From a virus, in IMG/VR virus record IMGVR_UViG_3300042988_001700, positions 34,489 through 98,488 of that record: a DNA stretch of 64,000 nt. One strand, 5' to 3'. A program made the translations under genes and the position numbers. Of this stretch, positions 32,432 through 40,278 are shown in pieces. A model generated the notes under the pieces. It ran no database searches, was not told the DNA's origin, and was given only the letters and a program-made list of their open reading frames with translations. The stretch's first letter is position 1. Each line of letters opens with the position of its first letter.

Positions 32432-32989
32432 TTATTTCTTCGTAAGAAGAAGATACAATCGCCTTGTTGCAACGATGTCAGACATAGCATCGTGCGCCTT
32501 TAGTTCAATACCGAAATGCTCGCACAAAGTAGATAGCTTATAATTCGGAAGGCGCAACCCATCAACAACCTTTTTGGCGATTTCGGATTGAACATCAATG
32601 CGAACATTAAAAAACATACTTCCGTAATACTTGTCTCCGCATTTTTGCCAAAACTTTCGAAGAAAAGAATCGTCGAACGCAATGTTTTTCCCGGCAAGAA
32701 CAAGCTTGTCCACCTTGTCAAACTTGTCGCAATACTTGCACAAGAACGCAAGCAATTTCCGGTAGGCATCTATCGGAGGCATGCGCGAAGGTATAGACGC
32801 ACGATCTATACCGTTAACCGCAAGAGCCTCATCGTTTATTTCGTCATCCGGGAAAGTGGCAAGCTCAAGATTAATAGTGTCGATAACAACGTCGTCGATC
32901 TCCATCAATCCGGAAATTTGAAGTATCCCGTTCTTCTCCGGGCTTGTACCAGAATCCTCAGTATCAACCCAAAAAATCTTTTTCTTCAT
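32432..32989 (-). CDS. DEDDh-type 3'-5' exonuclease
   Basis: 185 residues with RNase T/DnaQ-like motifs: Exo I IFWVDTEDSGTSP, Exo II LAGKNIAFDDSFL, and Exo III HDAMSDIVATRRL with the DEDDh histidine. The size fits oligoribonuclease/RNase T. It probably degrades DNA or short RNA in the phage nucleotide economy. Overlaps the regulator gene stop by 4 nt. Confidence 0.85.
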   Translation of the reverse strand: MKKKIFWVDTEDSGTSPEKNGILQISGLMEIDDVVIDTINLELATFPDDEINDEALAVNGIDRASIPSRMPPIDAYRKLLAFLCKYCDKFDKVDKLVLAGKNIAFDDSFLRKFWQKCGDKYYGSMFFNVRIDVQSEIAKKVVDGLRLPNYKLSTLCEHFGIELKAHDAMSDIVATRRLYLLLTKK

Positions 32990-33267
32990 ACACTTTCCTT
33001 TTCAGCTGCGCGTATGATCGAATCGAGTATATCAAGTTTCTTTTCAGAAAGCCTCTTGATAACACGCGAAAGCCGTTTTACTTTTGACTCGTAAGATACC
33101 CGAACCTTTAGCACTGCAAAAATTCTATCCGACATAGCCTTACTTGGTGTTTTCGTTCCACTCTCAACAAAAGAAACGTATGCCTGGCTGACACCAAGAA
33201 TCTTTGACAGGGCAACCTGGCCAAGCCCTTTTTTCTTTCTCGCTAAAATCATTTGTATGTTTTTCAT
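32986..33267 (-). CDS. XRE-family helix-turn-helix regulator (leaderless)
   Basis: 93 residues. MILARKKKGLGQVALSKILGVSQAYVSFVESGTKTPSKAMSDRIFAVL is a standard Cro/CI-type DNA-binding domain, followed by a short helical tail. It has no peptidase or ligand domain, so it is too small for a full CI repressor. The ATG at 33267 is 7 nt after the -10 of its promoter, so the mRNA should start at the ATG. It is the best candidate to bind the dyad shared by nine promoters, including its own. Confidence 0.85.
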   Translation of the reverse strand: MKNIQMILARKKKGLGQVALSKILGVSQAYVSFVESGTKTPSKAMSDRIFAVLKVRVSYESKVKRLSRVIKRLSEKKLDILDSIIRAAEKESV

Positions 33268-33273
33268 GTGTTT

Positions 33274-33302
33274 AATATAACTATTGCGCGTTATAGGCGC
33301 AA
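33274..33302 (-). promoter_or_regulatory. Promoter of the XRE regulator, strong dyad
   Basis: -35 TTGCGC (33297-33302), 17-nt spacer, -10 TATATT (33274-33279). TATAAC-N8-GTTATA is a perfect six-base dyad. It overlaps the 3' end of the VRR-NUC gene. The -35 is poor, so it may need activation. Confidence 0.65.
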
Positions 33303-33835
33303 GCCATTTGTTTGGACTTGGTTAAAAATTTATCAAAATCAACCTTGAATTCATCGACGCTACTCCACGTCCGTATGCTATTGCCCATTCCCCACGCCTT
33401 TTGAGCATGGTTCAACCTATCCTTGCCAACCTTAATATCTCCCTGCAAGCAGGTATTAAAGCCTTCTCCTATTGGATACCACACTATCAAGTCAATAACT
33501 CCCTTGAAAGCATCCATTAGAATTTTCTTAAGATGTAATGCTTGGTTTATTCCCAACTGGCGCTCAAAGCAGAATGAAAGCTGGTTGGGCTTGAACGGAT
33601 CGCCTATAGCACACAACTGATATAGTTCGTTAGGTATGTGCATATACTTCAATCCGTGAGCCTCAACAAGGTCAATACATGCGTTAAGAACGTCATCATG
33701 CCTTGGTTGTATTGTTATCTTACCATCCTTATCGACGACAACCTTTGCGCGACGCCACCCTCCCGGCCTGGACTTTCTTCTTGTTGGTTTTGGAATGTGC
33801 CCCTTGAATTGGGGCACACCTTTATCATACGCCAT
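33281..33835 (-). CDS. VRR-NUC-like endonuclease
   Basis: 184 residues. GLKYMHIPNE, then FKGVIDLIVWYP and LQGDIKVGKDRLNHAQKAWG fit the VRR-NUC (PD-(D/E)xK) core, with Asp in place of Glu in the D-x-K pair (DIK). Such phage nucleases resolve branched DNA. Immediately downstream of ssb, sharing one base. Confidence 0.65.
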   Translation of the reverse strand: MAYDKGVPQFKGHIPKPTRRKSRPGGWRRAKVVVDKDGKITIQPRHDDVLNACIDLVEAHGLKYMHIPNELYQLCAIGDPFKPNQLSFCFERQLGINQALHLKKILMDAFKGVIDLIVWYPIGEGFNTCLQGDIKVGKDRLNHAQKAWGMGNSIRTWSSVDEFKVDFDKFLTKSKQMACAYNAQ

Positions 33836-34266
33836 TAGAAGTTATACTCGTCTTCTGAAGGCATTGGGGGAGAAGGATCTGGCTGGTTCCGATCTCTTTG
33901 TGGTGGAGACGAATTATTTCTTCCGCCATTCCCTCCACCATCTTTCTTGTCCTGAAGGAACTCGAATTTTTCAACAACGATATCGGTTTGATTCCTCTTG
34001 TTACCGTCCCGGTCATCCCATTGCCGGTACGAAACGCGACCCATAACGCAAATTCTGTCTCCTTTCTTAACCCATTCACTGAATGTTTCAGCAGACTTTC
34101 CCCATATCTGCAAGTTATGCCAATCAGTTTTGTCTTGGCGATTACCGTCCTTTCCCTTGAACGATTCGGTTGTCGCCAAGGAAACTCCAACAACTGATGT
34201 CCCGGATGCCGTCGTCCGAAGCTCGGGATCTTTTCCAATTCTTCCGATCAATACAACGTGATTCAC
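33835..34266 (-). CDS. ssb: Single-stranded DNA-binding protein
   Basis: 143 residues: NHVVLIGRIGKDPELRTTASGTSVVGVSLAT, WHNLQIWGKSAETFSEWVKKGDRICVMGRVSYRQWDDRDG is the OB-fold of bacterial SSB. The Gly/Asn/Pro linker and acidic tip EDEYNF match the C-terminal partner-binding tail (usual DIPF/DELPF is replaced). Confidence 0.93.
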   Translation of the reverse strand: MNHVVLIGRIGKDPELRTTASGTSVVGVSLATTESFKGKDGNRQDKTDWHNLQIWGKSAETFSEWVKKGDRICVMGRVSYRQWDDRDGNKRNQTDIVVEKFEFLQDKKDGGGNGGRNNSSPPQRDRNQPDPSPPMPSEDEYNF

Positions 34267-34772
34267 TTTTTACCAACTTTCCTTTTGGTTGATTTTTTTG
34301 GTGGAAGAGATGTCATTTTGTTTTTTAACTGTCGTTTTTTATGAAATTCGTATTTTAAAGCATCGGAAATTCTTCTGGCATTGTCTTTTGAAATACTGTA
34401 TGCTATCATCCCAGAATCAATATCCCTCAGAGAATCTTCCTTTCTCTTTTCTTCTAACCGAATTCGCTCGATTATGAGTCCCTTTAAAAGAACAAGGTAA
34501 TTAATTTCGTCGCCGAACTTCTCGTCAAGCATAGCCATTGTGGGCAATATTCCGTTATCGATATCATCAATGATATCTTCGACGGAAACGCAATGCTTCT
34601 CCTTCATTCCGGCGAGTGCTCTTTCTGGAGAAATATTCCTGCGGCGGCCAGCAACTTTGAAATTGTGAAACCTTTCGCCATTGCGAACATATTCTCCAGT
34701 TTTCTTTTGTAGAGACGACTTCATCTTTTCGATGCAATCATCAACAATTAAATTAAAGTCTTCATTGTTCAA
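34263..34772 (-). CDS. Conserved phage protein near ssb
   Basis: 169 residues. TGEYVRNGERFHNFKVAGRRRNISPERALAGMKEKHCVSVEDII recalls short phage proteins with a G-x-Y...F-x-N-F...KH pattern whose role is unknown. Basic tail. Overlaps both neighbours by 4 nt. Confidence 0.5.
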   Translation of the reverse strand: MNNEDFNLIVDDCIEKMKSSLQKKTGEYVRNGERFHNFKVAGRRRNISPERALAGMKEKHCVSVEDIIDDIDNGILPTMAMLDEKFGDEINYLVLLKGLIIERIRLEEKRKEDSLRDIDSGMIAYSISKDNARRISDALKYEFHKKRQLKNKMTSLPPKKSTKRKVGKK

Positions 34773-37153
34773 ACAGAAACCTCCTTTAAAATACTTACGT
34801 TTAAAATTTCAGGGCATTGCCTGCGATATTTCTTGCAAATAACAAATCCAAGGGCAGCCTGCTTAGCCGTCAAACTAACTTTATCGGCCAATTCATGGCC
34901 TATAAAAACATCGACTTTGCTGAAACCCATTCCATTACGAATGTTTGCATGGTCGAAGTCAAAACCTTTTAACTTTAACAAGCAACCATGAATAATACCA
35001 ATGTCATTCTCGTCAATCTTTTTCGATATTTCTTCTATCTGGTCCCTCCGAACTCTTTTTGTGGCCGGAACACTGCTATCATCTTTCGGGTTCGACATAC
35101 TATCAACAACGTCGAAATCATGTTGATTTATGTCTGCAATAACATCATCGACACATTTTCCACCACCATCCAAAGCAGCACTTATAATATTCAACTTATC
35201 GACAACCGTTGTTGCAAGCTTCTGGTCCAGCGACCCATCCAAAGCTATGTAATAGACATTCGTGCTGTTACCGGTTGCCCCTATTCGGTTGCACCGAGCC
35301 TCAACCTGGCTCATATTGGCCGGAACCCAATCAAATTCGACGATAGCAACGTTAGAAGCTGCGGTTAGTGTTATTCCAACCCCGGCAGCGGTAATTGATC
35401 CTACGAAGACTCTGACCGACTTGTCGCGCTGGAAAGCGTCAACCGAAGCCTGTTTCTCTTCAATGTTATTCTTTCCCGTCAAAACAACTGGATTGTATTC
35501 AGACAACCCAGACATCAGCCCATCTATAACGTCATGGTGCCAAGCGAAAACAGCTATTTTATCAACACCAGAATCAAGCATATCTGAAATCGACTCTACA
35601 GCATAAGGAATTTTAAGCACAGCCGTATCATGACGCACCTTCGCCATAGAAGTAAAGGCGATCCTGTTTCCCTCTTTTAAATTGTCTATCGCCTTTAAAT
35701 ACTCTTCCTCTCCCTCAGATTTTGCCATTTCAGCAAGAACCTGCAACCTCTCAACACTCTCAATAGATTTTTTCTCTATTTCTTTTTCAATTTCTATCTG
35801 CTTTCGACACCCATCGGCAGGAATAACCATGATCGTTCGCCTAATTAAAGGAAGATCCTTCAAAACGTCGCACTTAAGCCTTCTTACCATACACGAAGAT
35901 CTAAGCTCCATCTGAAGCCTGTCAAGATTGCTGGCACCTTTAACTTCCCACCCGTACCTTGTTTGTTTTCCCTCGCAAAAGGTTTCCACGTATGAAACCC
36001 AATTCGGAAACGCTTTTGGCGCTATTCCGTGAACTAATGGCCATAACTCAATAGGGCGATTTGGTATAGGCGTACCGGTCAATGCAACTATGAATTTAGC
36101 GCCAATTGGTGGAACATAATCTTTATGTCCTTTTTTTTGTCTACCCCAAACAGAATATCCGCGTTGAGATTTTTTAGACTTTACCATTTGGCATTCATCA
36201 ATTATAAGAGAGTCTAATTCTCCAATAGCATCAATGCTTTCTCTCCAAGCATTAAGTATATTGTAATTAATTATTATCCACTTAAAATCATCAGAAAGGA
36301 TATTATTATGAACAAAGTTTGCATTTCTGAATCTCTCGCGAAGAACATATCTCAGGACATACAGATCGGAAAGACTACACTTAGAAAGGCTGGAGATAGC
36401 ATTGGAATCCATCACTCCACCCTTAAAAATCATCTTTGCAAGCTCAACCTTCCATGGCAACCACCCGCTATCATCGTCAAAAACGGATTTTCCTTTTGGA
36501 GATCGAGAGTAGATATTCCCACCATCATTGCATCCGTCGAAAGAATCAAGCAAGGGGAGTCCTACACAACCGTTTGCGCCTCTATTGGAATACATATTTG
36601 TGAACTCAGAAGACTTAGTAAGAGGCTTGGAATTTGTGTTAACAAGCAGCGGCCCGATAGCCCGTTTACTGTCCCCCAAAGACCCATCGACCTCTCCTAT
36701 CTTGCGGGAATCATCGACGGAGAAGGATGTGTTAGTCCTCCCAGAAAAAGTCATACAACATGGTCTATTTGTGTTTATAACACCTATAAGCCCGTTATTG
36801 ATTGGTGTTGCTCTTTCGGAGGGTTCTCCTACGAAAGGAAACCCCGTGGCTTCGGAAATCTGACTCAATATGGATGGCATATTAATAGGAAAACCGATGT
36901 TATCGCATGCCTCTCCGCCATTACTCCTTATATGAAAATCAAGAGATTTAAGGCAATTCAAGCCCTCTCTTTCCTCCTTGATAAGCCCATTAGTTTTATT
37001 GAGATTAACTATCCTCCCGCGTGATACATCCCATTTTGAAATTTCTCTTGTCCAATTTACACGCAAACTGGCAGGGCACACAACAAGAACTTTTTTGAAA
37101 GAATCAATTGCGTTTATAACTCCAATAGCCTGAATAGTTTTGCCTAAACCTAT
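34769..37153 (-). CDS. SNF2-family helicase, C-terminal segment (after an in-frame stop; contains antisense HEG)
   Basis: The frame continues directly past the stop at 37154-37156 as IGLGKTIQAIG (Walker A), then VLVVCPASLRVNWTREISKWD. Residues matching no helicase (about 240) are coded opposite the HEG at 36308-37024. Helicase sequence resumes with FKWIIINYNIL, LDSLIIDECQ (box II), FIVALTGTPIPNRP (III), SVRVFVGSITAAGVGITLTAAS (V) and QVEARCNRIGATG (VI). It resembles SMARCAL1-like annealing helicases. Whether it is expressed depends on passing the stop, and it may be a decaying gene. Confidence 0.7.
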   Translation of the reverse strand: MGLGKTIQAIGVINAIDSFKKVLVVCPASLRVNWTREISKWDVSRGRIVNLNKTNGLIKEEREGLNCLKSLDFHIRSNGGEACDNIGFPINMPSILSQISEATGFPFVGEPSERATPINNGLIGVINTNRPCCMTFSGRTNTSFSVDDSRKIGEVDGSLGDSKRAIGPLLVNTNSKPLTKSSEFTNMYSNRGANGCVGLPLLDSFDGCNDGGNIYSRSPKGKSVFDDDSGWLPWKVELAKMIFKGGVMDSNAISSLSKCSLSDLYVLRYVLRERFRNANFVHNNILSDDFKWIIINYNILNAWRESIDAIGELDSLIIDECQMVKSKKSQRGYSVWGRQKKGHKDYVPPIGAKFIVALTGTPIPNRPIELWPLVHGIAPKAFPNWVSYVETFCEGKQTRYGWEVKGASNLDRLQMELRSSCMVRRLKCDVLKDLPLIRRTIMVIPADGCRKQIEIEKEIEKKSIESVERLQVLAEMAKSEGEEEYLKAIDNLKEGNRIAFTSMAKVRHDTAVLKIPYAVESISDMLDSGVDKIAVFAWHHDVIDGLMSGLSEYNPVVLTGKNNIEEKQASVDAFQRDKSVRVFVGSITAAGVGITLTAASNVAIVEFDWVPANMSQVEARCNRIGATGNSTNVYYIALDGSLDQKLATTVVDKLNIISAALDGGGKCVDDVIADINQHDFDVVDSMSNPKDDSSVPATKRVRRDQIEEISKKIDENDIGIIHGCLLKLKGFDFDHANIRNGMGFSKVDVFIGHELADKVSLTAKQAALGFVICKKYRRQCPEILNVSILKEVSV
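36308..37024 (+). CDS. LAGLIDADG homing endonuclease, antisense inside helicase gene
   Basis: 238 residues with AAAGGA 6 nt before ATG 36308. Helix-turn-helix-like repeats (TTLRKAGDSIGIHHSTLKNHL) come first, then the LAGLIDADG motif YLAGIIDGEGCVS and WHINRKTD. Only one such motif is seen. It is codon-aligned with the helicase on the opposite strand and uses no TTA, CTA or TCA codon, so the minus frame stays open. It has its own ribosome binding site; no intron structure was recognised. Confidence 0.88.
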   Translation: MNKVCISESLAKNISQDIQIGKTTLRKAGDSIGIHHSTLKNHLCKLNLPWQPPAIIVKNGFSFWRSRVDIPTIIASVERIKQGESYTTVCASIGIHICELRRLSKRLGICVNKQRPDSPFTVPQRPIDLSYLAGIIDGEGCVSPPRKSHTTWSICVYNTYKPVIDWCCSFGGFSYERKPRGFGNLTQYGWHINRKTDVIACLSAITPYMKIKRFKAIQALSFLLDKPISFIEINYPPA

Positions 37154-37159
37154 TTAGCC
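37148..37159 (-). other. In-frame stop in Walker A; candidate Gly-to-Gly translational hop
   Basis: mRNA codons are GGC (37159-37157), TAA, ATA, GGT (37150-37148). Hopping from GGC to GGT would give DEMG-LGKT, the exact canonical motif. CTAAA-TAGG-TTTAG forms a small hairpin over the stop. Confidence 0.45.
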
Positions 37160-37522
37160 CATCTCGTCGCCGAACAAAACGCCGGAACAAGATGGAATTA
37201 GCCCTCCTTTCGAGTAAATGTTTACAGCATAATTTATTCCAGCCACTTGATACGGAAGATACGACAAACCTTCAGGGCATGGAATTTTAGCGCTCGACTC
37301 TGACGCCATAGAATCTTCAATTGCCTTCTTTTTATCAGCTATTATTTTGTTAATAGCTCCAGTAGCCTTTTCGTCAGCGCTTCCCATTAATTTTACTGCC
37401 ACATTAACATTGTCGGTCCACCACTTTATAATGGGGTCAAAATTCATTCCGGCAGCTTTTGGAATGTTTCTGGATTCGTATCCACCACACCACACAAAAA
37501 TATTATTTGAATAAGTCAACAT
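37154..37522 (-). CDS. SNF2-family helicase, N-terminal segment
   Basis: 122 residues from ATG 37522. FVWCGGYESRNIPKAAGMNFDPIIKWWTDN is the small N-terminal region typical of SMARCAL1-like helicases; YLPYQVAGINYAVN is motif Q; it ends GVLFGDEMG just before TAA, in the middle of motif I. The ATG is 7 nt after a -10, so the mRNA is probably leaderless. Confidence 0.75.
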   Translation of the reverse strand: MLTYSNNIFVWCGGYESRNIPKAAGMNFDPIIKWWTDNVNVAVKLMGSADEKATGAINKIIADKKKAIEDSMASESSAKIPCPEGLSYLPYQVAGINYAVNIYSKGGLIPSCSGVLFGDEMG

Positions 37523-37528
37523 GGTCTA

Positions 37529-37557
37529 AATATAACTAATTGGGGTTATCGTGTCAA
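37529..37557 (-). promoter_or_regulatory. Promoter giving a leaderless helicase mRNA
   Basis: -35 TTGACA (37552-37557), 17-nt spacer, -10 TATATT (37529-37534), dyad GATAAC-N8-GTTATA; the ATG begins 7 nt after the -10. Confidence 0.75.
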
Positions 37558-37561
37558 TACC

Positions 37562-38896
37562 TTAGAAATTTTTTCCGTCAACGTCAGAAACTTCGTCAAA
37601 TCTGCCGTATTCTCCGACGAACATAAACTTTGAATTGACGGTTCCAGTTTCTCCATCACGCTGCTTTCCGACAATTATTTCGGCGACACCCTTTGGAGCG
37701 TCTTTTTTATACTTGTCTTCTCTAAACGGGAAAATAACAATATCGGCATCCTGCTCTATTTCGCCAGACCCCCTAAGATCCGCCAGTGTTGGTCTGTTAT
37801 CTCCGCGCTGTTCGACAAGCCTGGATAGTTGAGAAAGAGCTATTACTGGAACGTCAAGCTCCTTTGCAAGCGCCTTAAGCCCACGGGATATTGCGCCTAT
37901 GGCAAGGTTGTTGTTTTCGTACTTTCCTTCGTGCGGCATAAGCTGAAGGTAGTCAACAACGATCAGTTTTAGATTATTGTTTTTTTTCATTCTGCGGCAC
38001 TTTGCTTTTATCACAGAAAGAGTATTTGAGCTATCGTCGTCAAGGAAAAGAGGGTACTTGTCAAGGTTTGAACACATATCGTTTATCTTACGCCACTCTT
38101 CTGTTCCCAAGTCTCCTGTTCGCATCTTATAAATACTTATGCTTAGTGCTATAGCAATCAATCTACGCATAAGTTGTTTGTTTGACATTTCATAAGAAAA
38201 AACAGCGCAATAAGCACCTTGGACAGTCATTGCACTATAAATCATACATAGCGCAAGTGCTGTCTTTCCCATAGATGGACGACCAGCAATAATTATAAGG
38301 TTTCCACCTTCCATTCCACCGATCATCATATCAAGTCCTACATACCCCGTTGTTAGGCCAACAATTTGACCCCGCATTCGTTTGTCTAAGTCGTCAGTAG
38401 TTTCAGCCATAACTTCACGTATCGTTTTCTCTTCTCCCGAAAACCGAGATAACGATACTTCAGATATTTCCTTTTCTGCCGAATCTATTATTTCAGAGCA
38501 ATCGGCATCAGGATCAAACGATCTATTTGCTATTCCAGTAGAAACAGATATCATCTTACGAAGCATCATCTTATCTTTTAATATCTTTATATGACTATCA
38601 ATCGAATTAAAAGACTGAACATCGTATGCAATATCGCTCAGATAGCATTCTCCGCCAACGCTCTCAAGCTCTCCAATCGACCTCAATTTTTCAGATACGG
38701 TAAGAACGTCAACGGCAACACCCTTAGAAAACATTTCTACGATTGCACTAAAAATTGTTTTGTTTGCAGAAGAATAAAAATAATCTTCATTTATAAAACC
38801 AACATTGTCTGCTATTATCGAAATGTTTGTCATCATAGAAGCGATAACTGATTTTTCGATATCTATTGCACTTGGAGGAACTCTTAAGTGTTCCAT
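37562..38896 (-). CDS. dnaB: Replicative DNA helicase DnaB
   Basis: 444 residues. N-terminal DnaB domain (PPSAIDIEKSVIASMM...DYFYSSANKTIFSAIVEMF), then a RecA-like core with Walker A AGRPSMGKTALAL near residue 205, SYEMSNKQLMRRL, Walker B LIVVDYLQLM, and ALSQLSRLVEQR...DLRGSGEIEQDADIV. Full-length and intact. It follows the initiator gene, as expected for helicase loading. Confidence 0.95.
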   Translation of the reverse strand: MEHLRVPPSAIDIEKSVIASMMTNISIIADNVGFINEDYFYSSANKTIFSAIVEMFSKGVAVDVLTVSEKLRSIGELESVGGECYLSDIAYDVQSFNSIDSHIKILKDKMMLRKMISVSTGIANRSFDPDADCSEIIDSAEKEISEVSLSRFSGEEKTIREVMAETTDDLDKRMRGQIVGLTTGYVGLDMMIGGMEGGNLIIIAGRPSMGKTALALCMIYSAMTVQGAYCAVFSYEMSNKQLMRRLIAIALSISIYKMRTGDLGTEEWRKINDMCSNLDKYPLFLDDDSSNTLSVIKAKCRRMKKNNNLKLIVVDYLQLMPHEGKYENNNLAIGAISRGLKALAKELDVPVIALSQLSRLVEQRGDNRPTLADLRGSGEIEQDADIVIFPFREDKYKKDAPKGVAEIIVGKQRDGETGTVNSKFMFVGEYGRFDEVSDVDGKNF

Positions 38897-38897
38897 A

Positions 38898-39890
38898 TTA
38901 ATACTTTCCCCCCGTAAGTTTTCCTTTTTCGTGTATTGCTTTTCTTAACTTTGCCATATAATTATTAGCATGTTCAACCCTGGCAGCCTCTCTATCGGCG
39001 AGTTCCTGCTCGCTTAGTTGTTTAATTATTAGATGGCCATCAGAGTCAAACATATCTTCAGGTATAGGTTGTTTTACTGGAATTTCTCTCTTAGGCGCTT
39101 TCTGGTGGTAATCAGGCTCTATCATAAGCTCTTTTGACGCATACGTGATTGGTTTATAAGTATTCTTGCGCTCTTCGAAGATCCCCTGATACCCAGAAGC
39201 AACAGAATATTCTATTGCATCCAAAGCACGTTTTTCAGTGTCGCACATTCTTTTAAGCTTGTTTAATGCGCTTTGCTCTGAATCGAAGCACTTAAACTTA
39301 AACCTGTGCTGTTCTTTTTTATATTTCTTCCACCTATCCCACGCAGCTACGAATGTTTCAGTATTCCATGGCAAAGAAATAATTTTATTTTCAAGGTTTC
39401 CCCTTGCATCCCCTTCCAATACAAATGCAGAAGCAGAAGCAGAAGCAGAGGAGTTCGAACATGTTCGAACGTGTTCGGTATTGTTCGAACATGTTCGTTC
39501 TTGTTCGGAATTATCAATAGACGATTCGTTTTTTTTAGAAGAAGATTCTCGTTTTTTTCTCATTCTAATGGCATCAGGTGTATCGGAGTGTGATTTTTCC
39601 CTATATTTTTGGTAGTTAATTATTTCATACCCACCATCTATGCGCCTTATTCGTCTTCCCTCGTCGTTTAGAGACTTACTGTATTCGTCTGGCGATTCAA
39701 GCACCTTTAAAGCTTCAACAGCTTGCTCAACACTTATAAAGCAGCATCCAGCAATACCGGGAGCGGTTGTTCTTGCTATTCCATCACTCTTGCATTTTGC
39801 TAACAGGGCAATCCATACCTTAAAAGCAACTGGATTGACCCACATAATAGAGCTATCTAAAATGCCCTCGTCAAGTTTCGTAAATCCCAT
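38898..39890 (-). CDS. Replication initiator / helicase loader (replisome organizer-like)
   Basis: 330 residues. The N-terminus (residues 1-95: GFTKLDEGILDSSIMWVNPVAFKVWIALLAKC...GGYEIINYQKYRE) is the winged-helix-like head of phage replisome-organizer/initiator proteins. A low-complexity linker (about 105-160; EHVRTCSN, SASASASA) is coded by 10-bp and 6-bp DNA repeats, and a helical C-terminus follows. Position before dnaB and iterons inside the gene parallel lambda O. GGGGGACACCTT precedes ATG 39890. Confidence 0.75.
   Translation of the reverse strand: MGFTKLDEGILDSSIMWVNPVAFKVWIALLAKCKSDGIARTTAPGIAGCCFISVEQAVEALKVLESPDEYSKSLNDEGRRIRRIDGGYEIINYQKYREKSHSDTPDAIRMRKKRESSSKKNESSIDNSEQERTCSNNTEHVRTCSNSSASASASAFVLEGDARGNLENKIISLPWNTETFVAAWDRWKKYKKEQHRFKFKCFDSEQSALNKLKRMCDTEKRALDAIEYSVASGYQGIFEERKNTYKPITYASKELMIEPDYHQKAPKREIPVKQPIPEDMFDSDGHLIIKQLSEQELADREAARVEHANNYMAKLRKAIHEKGKLTGGKY
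39453..39560. other. Candidate replication origin: six 10-bp iterons plus AT-rich stretch
   Basis: Six head-to-tail 10-mers all beginning GTTCG lie at 39453-39512 (GTTCGAACAT, GTTCGAACGT, GTTCGGTATT, GTTCGAACAT, GTTCGTTCTT, GTTCGGAATT), followed by T-rich DNA to about 39560. A GCAGAA repeat (39425-39450) adjoins. Confidence 0.6.
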
Positions 39891-39907
39891 AAGGTGTCCC
39901 CCAAAAT

Positions 39908-40043
39908 AAAAAAAACCCTTAGATACTTAGTATGGGTGGTTAGTCCATTCAACCGGCTTGGGTCCGGTTTTACTAAGTATCTAAAGGCTTTCAAATTTTA
40001 ATGTTCCCAAGACACAAAAGATGGTTAACCAATCCATCTATAT
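39908..40043 (-). promoter_or_regulatory. Structured leader with three-way junction, kissing loops and terminator-like end
   Basis: Closing stem 39916-39932 / 39971-39987 (17 bp, one mismatch) holds hairpins AACCGG/CCGGTT (39951-39956 / 39964-39969) and ATGG/CCAT (39932-39935 / 39945-39948), followed by eight T. Upstream CCCAAG (40006-40011) pairs with one hairpin loop (39957-39962), and TAACCA (40026-40031), in the loop of hairpin GATGG/CCATC, pairs with the other (39937-39942). Confidence 0.6.
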
Positions 40044-40049
40044 TCAAAC

Positions 40050-40078
40050 AATATACTATCCGTTAAAATAAAAGTCAA
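40050..40078 (-). promoter_or_regulatory. Promoter of initiator-dnaB operon
   Basis: -35 TTGACT (40073-40078), 17-nt spacer, -10 TATATT (40050-40055). It lacks the dyad found in most other promoters here. Confidence 0.7.
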
Positions 40079-40278
40079 ACTTGTTGTTTTCCAACATTAT
40101 TAAAAACACCAGACACAACAACCTTTTCATAGTCTTCAAATTCACTTTTTTTTGGTGGATTTTTTAGAATATGCCACTCAATTAGTATTCTTCCCCACGC
40201 CGAAATTGTTTCAGCATCACCTTTTTTTGATACATGTTCGCACATCCTTGAAATGTCCAAGTCAATTTTTTCTGACAT
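40075..40278 (-). CDS. Small helical protein
   Basis: 67 residues. ISRMCEHVSKKGDAETISAWGRILIEWH; no family recognised. Its last codons overlap the -35 of the initiator promoter. Confidence 0.5.
   Translation of the reverse strand: MSEKIDLDISRMCEHVSKKGDAETISAWGRILIEWHILKNPPKKSEFEDYEKVVVSGVFNNVGKQQV

Noticed and set aside
33825-34238. Alternative minus-strand frame of 137 residues
   Set aside because: It is the same DNA as ssb in another frame; the SSB protein has a clear family match and the alternative is Arg/Ser-rich nonsense.
36528-36863. Plus-strand frame overlapping the homing endonuclease
   Set aside because: A shadow of the endonuclease gene in another frame; no start signal.
39425-39512. 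CRISPR-like repeat array
   Set aside because: The repeats are contiguous 10-mers without spacers and lie in a coding region, so they are iterons, not CRISPR.
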